Shown here one piece after another: positions 6,199 through 9,941 of a stretch of 9,941 bases of DNA; the stretch's first letter is position 1, and every line of letters begins with the position of its first letter. The position numbers were made by a program, and so were the translations under genes. The notes beneath the pieces are model-generated. The model saw only the letters and a program-made list of their open reading frames with translations, did no database searches and was not told the origin of the DNA. Source of the stretch: Candidatus Saccharimonadales bacterium (GTDB lineage Bacteria; Patescibacteriota; Saccharimonadia; Saccharimonadales; UBA4665); NCBI GenBank assembly GCA_025450135.1, contig JANWHZ010000036.1:1-9941 (forward strand). Reading direction: 5' to 3'.

Positions 6199-6243
6199 AT
6201 GACCGTCATTTGGGAGCTTCGGCGCTACGAGGCAGGAGCATAG
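6199..6243 (+). CDS. 14-residue leader ORF upstream of cyoA
   Basis: ATG at 6199 opens MTVIWELRRYEAGA and closes at TAG 6241-6243, three bases before the cyoA GTG and in the same frame. Its ATG sits 6 nt after the TACTAT -10, where transcription should begin, so ribosomes could load on it as a leaderless start. The cyoA Shine-Dalgarno lies inside its last codons. A translating ribosome would therefore cover and then be released next to the cyoA start, suggesting translational coupling. No run of a regulatory amino acid or stalling motif is evident. It could be a chance ORF. Confidence 0.4.
   Translation: MTVIWELRRYEAGA
6234..6238 (+). promoter_or_regulatory. Shine-Dalgarno that fixes the GTG start of cyoA
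   Basis: AGGAG lies 8 nt before GTG at 6247. The nearest in-frame codons upstream are CGA and a TAG stop, and the next ATG (codon 32) lies within the first membrane helix, so GTG is the only sensible start. Confidence 0.75.
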
Positions 6244-6246
6244 CGA

Positions 6247-7179
6247 GTGCTAAACCACTGGATCAATAAACTGCTTGTCAGAGCCAACAAAGTGCCTGTA
6301 TTTAAGCTCCTCCTGCCGCTCTACGTGTGTATTGCCGGCATGTTTGCCATTCTTATTGCGCGCGGCAACATGCAGTTATTACAACCAGCCGGCTACATCG
6401 CAAATATTCAGACTAAGATTTTGTGGGGCGCCATCGCGTTCGCCGGTATAGTGGCGACAATCGTTATCGGCTCGTTCTTTGTGATTGTCTTTCGCTACAA
6501 AGAAGACAACCACAAAGCCTATGCGCCAGACTGGAGCGGCGGGAAGATGATCGTTATCTTCGCCTGGGGTTTGCCGTTGCTGGCTATTTCGGTTGTTTCC
6601 GTGCTCGTTTGGAATACCGCCCATATGGTCGACCCCTACAAATCGATTAGTGGTACCCATGCACCAGTGACAATCCAAGTTGTAGCGCTCCAGTGGAAAT
6701 GGTTGTTCATCTACCCGAATGACCATATAGCATCAGTAAATATGCTGGAAATCCCGGCCGGCACACCGGTAAACTTACAACTGACCGCCGACGCACCCAT
6801 GAATGGGTTCTGGGTGCCACGTCTCAGCGGCCAAATTGCTGCCATGCCAGGAATGGTAACGCAACTGCACCTTGAAGCCGACACGGCGGGTACATACCAA
6901 GGCAGCCCAGCCGAGCTCAGTGGAGCAGATTTTGCAGGTATGGACTTTAGTGTTAAGGCAGTATCGGCCAGTGAATATGCGAGTTGGAAATCATTGATGC
7001 GCCAGAACGGCAATGTCCTTAACTACACCAGCTACAAACAACTGGCCGAGCCGAGTGGCTACAATTCTCTTGAGTATTATTCGATGCCTGACCCGAACCT
7101 GTTTACGGAAATCGTGATGCAGTTCATGGCGCCTGGTACTGATCCGTCGGCATTACAAATTGGAGGAAGAAGCTTATGA
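6247..7179 (+). CDS. cyoA: Cytochrome bo3-type quinol oxidase subunit II
   Basis: A 310-residue subunit II with an N-terminal hydrophobic segment (about 20-39), two membrane helices (about 58-83 and 101-123) and an extracytoplasmic cupredoxin domain. VVALQWKWLFIYP (about 145-157) and the MNGFWVPRL / AAMPGM stretch match E. coli CyoA. In the CuA loop the two cysteines are missing (GSPAELSGADFAGM), so it takes electrons from quinol, not cytochrome c. The C-terminal COX_ARM-like region (YKQLAEPSGYNSLEYYS) is present. Unlike E. coli CyoA there is no good lipobox: the only cysteine in the first segment, C28, has V27 before it, so the helix is probably retained. The glutamate at the K-channel mouth (E. 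coli E89) is V103 in an ungapped by-eye alignment. GTG start with Shine-Dalgarno; the ATGA overlap with cyoB and a GGAGG 9 nt before cyoB suggest equal expression. Confidence 0.95.
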   Translation: MLNHWINKLLVRANKVPVFKLLLPLYVCIAGMFAILIARGNMQLLQPAGYIANIQTKILWGAIAFAGIVATIVIGSFFVIVFRYKEDNHKAYAPDWSGGKMIVIFAWGLPLLAISVVSVLVWNTAHMVDPYKSISGTHAPVTIQVVALQWKWLFIYPNDHIASVNMLEIPAGTPVNLQLTADAPMNGFWVPRLSGQIAAMPGMVTQLHLEADTAGTYQGSPAELSGADFAGMDFSVKAVSASEYASWKSLMRQNGNVLNYTSYKQLAEPSGYNSLEYYSMPDPNLFTEIVMQFMAPGTDPSALQIGGRSL

Positions 7180-9155
7180 TAGATAGTCTGCGCGTGCTTG
7201 TACTAGGTAAGCTGGACTGGAGCGCCCTACCGCACGAATGGTTTACTATCGGCGGTACAGTAGCCTTAAGCGGCATGCTATTGACAGTTATTGCCATGCT
7301 TACCTATTTCAAACGCTGGAAATGGCTGTGGAAGGAATGGCTGACATCAACTGACCCAAAGCGAATCGGGATTATGTACATCGTAATCGCGGGGCTCATG
7401 TTGTTCCGCGGAGCCCTTGACGCGATGATGATCTGGATACAGCAGTCGCTGTCACTGGGCGAATCGCACGGCTACCTAACCGGCCCGCATTTCCAGCAGA
7501 TCTTTACCGCACACGGCGACATCATGGTGTTCTTTGCAACCATGGGCCTATTGGCAGGTCTCATGAACCTGATCGTACCCTTACAGATTGGTGCGCGCGA
7601 CTTAGCAAGTCCGCTCTTAAATACGCTAGGCTTCTGGCTATATGTCGGTGGAGCAATCCTGATCAATATGTTCTTTGTATTTGGCGGCGAGTTTGCAGCC
7701 GTCGGCTGGCTGGCCCAGACACCGCTTTCTGAGCTGCAATATAGTCCTGGCACCGGCGTTGACTATTGGATCTGGAGTTTGCAAGTTTCCGGCCTTGGAT
7801 CACTCTTTACCGGCATCAATTTCCTCGCAACGATTATTAAGATGCGCGCCCCAGGCATGACCCTCCTTCGTATGCCGGCGTTCACCTGGGCTACGTTATG
7901 CAGCAGCGTCATTATCATAACCATCTTCCCGATTCTCGCTATCACCATCGCGATGCTGACGCTCGACCGTTATCTTGGTACACACTTCTTTACCACGACC
8001 GGTGGCGGCAATCCTATGATGTACATCAACCTCATTTGGATGTGGGGGCACCCCGAAGTTTACGTCTTGATACTTCCTTCTTACGGGGTTTATTCAGAAA
8101 TCGTTGCGACCTTCAGCCGTAAACGAACCGCACTGTACGTCTCCAACGTAATTGGGTTGCTTGGCGTAACCGCCATCGCGATGCTCGTCTGGCTGCACCA
8201 TTTCTTCACCATGGGAGCTGGTGCGGACGTAAACGCTGCTTTCGGCATTTCGACAGAATTTATTGTCCTACCAACTGCGCTGCTATTTGCGAGCTGGCTG
8301 CTGACCATGTTCCGCGGCCGCATAAAATTGGCATCGCCCATGTTCTGGTTCCTAGCATTTGTCAGTACATTTACATTCGGTGGGCTGGCAGGCATGCTTC
8401 TAGCATTCCCGGCCGCTGACTATCAGGTCCATAACTCGCTCTTTTTGGTCGCACACTTCCATACCCAAATCGTGGGTGGTGCGTTGTTCGGTATCTTTGC
8501 TGCGATCACCTATTGGTTCCCGAAGTTTACCGGTTTTAAGCTGAATGAAACGCTTGGCAAGTACGCAGTAGCGTTGTGGCTGACGGGTTTCTTCCTTGCA
8601 TTCTTACCGCTCTACATCCTCGGGTTTATGGGCGCCACCAGGCGACTTGATCACTACACAAATCCTAGCTGGCAGCCGCTCTTCATGGTCTCCGTGGTAG
8701 GCTTCCTCGTGCTGTGCACTGGAGCCCTGACACAAATTCTACAGATCGTTGTCAGTATCGTGCAGCGGCGACAATACAGAGACGCCACTGGCGACCCATG
8801 GGACGGCCGCACCCTTGAATGGTCCACGCCGTCACCAGTACCGTTCTATAACTTTACCAGCATACCCGAAGTGCATAGCCGCGACGCGTTTTGGGAAATG
8901 AAACAGTCAGGTCAGACGGCTAAAAAGCACTACGAAGACATTGAAGTGCCCAAAAACACGCCATTCGGCATATATATCGCTGCGGCCGCATTTGTCTTTG
9001 GCTTTGCCATGGTCTGGCATATGTTCCTGATTGCCGCCATAGCGCTAGTAGCAGCACTGCTGTGCGTCATCATTCGAACCTTTGATGAAGATACAGAGTA
9101 TGTGCTCCCAGCCAGTAAAGTCCGAGAATTAGAAAAGGCCAGGGAAGCAGCATGA
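7176..9155 (+). CDS. cyoB: Cytochrome bo3-type quinol oxidase subunit I (heme-copper oxidase)
   Basis: A 659-residue catalytic subunit, close to E. coli CyoB in length and alignable almost throughout. It reduces O2 to water with quinol electrons in the cytoplasmic membrane. Low-spin heme b ligands are H113 (IFTAHG) and H429; heme o3 ligand H427 (VAHFHT); CuB ligands H292 (WGHPEVY), H341 and H342; cross-link tyrosine Y296. Quinol-site residues R78, D82, H105 and Q108 match E. coli R71, D75, H98 and Q101. D-channel residues N131, D142 and N149 and gate E294 are kept. The helix VIII motif normally TMIIAIPTGVK reads TEFIVLPTALL: the K-channel lysine is L370 and a new acid, E361, appears nine residues earlier. 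The C-terminal DPWDGRTLEW region is typical of A-type quinol oxidases. It overlaps cyoA and cyoC by 4 nt each. Confidence 0.97.
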   Translation: MIDSLRVLVLGKLDWSALPHEWFTIGGTVALSGMLLTVIAMLTYFKRWKWLWKEWLTSTDPKRIGIMYIVIAGLMLFRGALDAMMIWIQQSLSLGESHGYLTGPHFQQIFTAHGDIMVFFATMGLLAGLMNLIVPLQIGARDLASPLLNTLGFWLYVGGAILINMFFVFGGEFAAVGWLAQTPLSELQYSPGTGVDYWIWSLQVSGLGSLFTGINFLATIIKMRAPGMTLLRMPAFTWATLCSSVIIITIFPILAITIAMLTLDRYLGTHFFTTTGGGNPMMYINLIWMWGHPEVYVLILPSYGVYSEIVATFSRKRTALYVSNVIGLLGVTAIAMLVWLHHFFTMGAGADVNAAFGISTEFIVLPTALLFASWLLTMFRGRIKLASPMFWFLAFVSTFTFGGLAGMLLAFPAADYQVHNSLFLVAHFHTQIVGGALFGIFAAITYWFPKFTGFKLNETLGKYAVALWLTGFFLAFLPLYILGFMGATRRLDHYTNPSWQPLFMVSVVGFLVLCTGALTQILQIVVSIVQRRQYRDATGDPWDGRTLEWSTPSPVPFYNFTSIPEVHSRDAFWEMKQSGQTAKKHYEDIEVPKNTPFGIYIAAAAFVFGFAMVWHMFLIAAIALVAALLCVIIRTFDEDTEYVLPASKVRELEKAREAA

Positions 9156-9748
9156 CGGCAACACTCGTAGAAGTACATCGCGCCGAAGAAAAAGCGAGGA
9201 AGACCTACTTCCTGTTCTGGGTCTATCTGATGACCGACCTGCTGATGTTTGCTGGGTTGTTCGCTGCCTTCGCTGTGCTGCGTAGCAATTCGTTTAGTGG
9301 CCCTACCGAGAAAGATATCTACCAGCTGCCGCTCGTATTAGCTGAAACGTTTATACTGCTTATAAGCAGCTACACTGCCGGGCTTGCTGTATATTCGGCA
9401 AATAAAGGGCGTCTCAAAACTGCTCAGGTGCTGCTATACACCACCGGCGTACTGGGACTTAGCTTCTTAACCCTTGAGTTGACAGAATTCAGCCACCTGA
9501 TCTCTGATGGCAATGGACCCTCGCGAAGCGCGTTCTTAAGTTCGTATTTTAGTCTGGTCGGCACGCACGGGCTGCACATTACCGTTGGGTTGCTTTGGCT
9601 GGTCATCTTGCTTATCTTCTTGGCCAAGCGGGGTCTGAGCGAAAGTATGATCAGGAAAGTTACATTGTTTAGCATGTTCTGGCACTTCCTCGATATTGTC
9701 TGGATTTTCATCTTTTCGATTGTGTACCTTATGGGAGTATCACTATGA
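9152..9748 (+). CDS. cyoC: Cytochrome bo3-type quinol oxidase subunit III
   Basis: A 198-residue protein with five membrane helices, the short CyoC form of subunit III. Typical motifs are FWVYLMTDLLMFAGLFAAFAVL (22-43), GPTEKDIYQLPLVLAETF (50-67, E65), LTEFSHLI (110-117), GTHGLHI (137-143) and FWHFLDIVWI (176-185). It stabilises subunit I and probably its D-channel; it has no metal centres. The start overlaps the cyoB stop (ATGA), with AGGGA 6 nt ahead. Confidence 0.95.
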   Translation: MTATLVEVHRAEEKARKTYFLFWVYLMTDLLMFAGLFAAFAVLRSNSFSGPTEKDIYQLPLVLAETFILLISSYTAGLAVYSANKGRLKTAQVLLYTTGVLGLSFLTLELTEFSHLISDGNGPSRSAFLSSYFSLVGTHGLHITVGLLWLVILLIFLAKRGLSESMIRKVTLFSMFWHFLDIVWIFIFSIVYLMGVSL

Positions 9749-9941
9749 GCATGAACCGTAGAGTGGTTTCATATAGCGTTGGGCTGTTGCTTGCGCTTAT
9801 ACTGACCGTTGCTGCTTTTAGCTTGGTATTCGCCAATACGAATTCACCAGGAGTCATTCCACATGGACTCGTTCTTCCGGCAATCATTGTGCTAGCTTTC
9901 GCACAACTGGCTGTACAACTGATATTTTTCCTTCACCTGGG
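9745..9941 (+). CDS. cyoD: Cytochrome bo3-type quinol oxidase subunit IV, N-terminal part, cut by the window edge
   Basis: ATG at 9745 overlaps the cyoC stop by ATGA, with GGGAG 7 nt ahead. The 65 complete codons give a short polar N-terminus, helix 1 (about 11-30), a loop PGVIPHG and helix 2 (about 43-64) ending QLIFFLHL, which matches the VHLVCFLHM stretch of E. coli CyoD. The third helix and stop lie beyond the window. CyoD helps assemble the CuB site and stabilise the complex. A second in-frame ATG at codon 3 is possible but fits the spacing less well. Confidence 0.9.
   Translation, partial: MSMNRRVVSYSVGLLLALILTVAAFSLVFANTNSPGVIPHGLVLPAIIVLAFAQLAVQLIFFLHL

Noticed and set aside
6319..6330. 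Lipoprotein cysteine in CyoA (C28), as in E. coli CyoA.
   Set aside because: The residues before it are L-Y-V, not a lipobox; a small residue at -1 is missing. The segment is more likely an uncleaved helix.
6199..7179. TAG read-through joining the leader ORF to CyoA as one protein.
   Set aside because: CyoA from GTG 6247 already has a normal N-terminus and its own Shine-Dalgarno, and the leader residues do not resemble a signal sequence. Nothing suggests a recoded TAG elsewhere in the window.
7472..8395. Several minus-strand frames of 61-101 codons within cyoB.
   Set aside because: They lie opposite a fully conserved cyoB and have no start signals or domain features of their own.

Overview
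The window looks like a chromosomal segment of a Candidatus Saccharibacteria (TM7, Patescibacteria/CPR) genome. This is inferred from the overall look of the proteins and the gene set: an LCP protein with a long basic, proline-rich cytoplasmic tail, a PilV-like prepilin, a compact two-component system and a cytochrome bo3-type quinol oxidase in densely packed genes of roughly 50% GC. No 16S or ribosomal marker is present, so the assignment is not proven. The standard genetic code fits every gene.

Layout. (1) 1-1138, minus strand: the N-terminal part of an LCP-family glycopolymer ligase running off the left edge, and upstream of it a type IV prepilin-like protein. (2) 1291-3216, plus strand: a family 2 glycosyltransferase with two C-terminal membrane helices, then a multi-span membrane protein of the LPG-synthase-TM/flippase-like type; together they look like a lipid-linked sugar module. 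(3) 3259-4961, plus strand: an OmpR-type response regulator and its histidine kinase, overlapping by ATGA. (4) 4942-6131, minus strand: heme O synthase (cyoE/ctaB), then an 87-residue three-helix membrane protein whose gene converges on and overlaps the kinase gene. (5) 6199-9941, plus strand: a 14-codon leader ORF, cyoA, cyoB, cyoC and the start of cyoD, each junction within cyoABCD being a 4-nt ATGA overlap.

How it fits together. CyoABCD is the quinol oxidase. CyoA lacks the CuA cysteines, and CyoB retains the quinol-site, heme and CuB ligands. CyoE, transcribed divergently from the shared 6132-6198 control region, makes its heme O. The adjacent two-component system could be a regulator, but only proximity suggests this.

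Most notable points. Compared by eye with remembered E. coli CyoB and CyoA, the K-channel lysine (E. coli K362) is leucine and the subunit II glutamate at the channel mouth (E. coli E89) is valine, while the D-channel residues are intact. A second pattern is that five start codons lie 6-7 nt after a -10-like hexamer with no Shine-Dalgarno, suggesting leaderless transcripts, whereas cyoA, cyoB, cyoC and cyoD each have a clear Shine-Dalgarno. No CRISPR, tRNA, rRNA, insertion sequence or other mobile element was seen. Every gap between genes is shorter than 300 bases.
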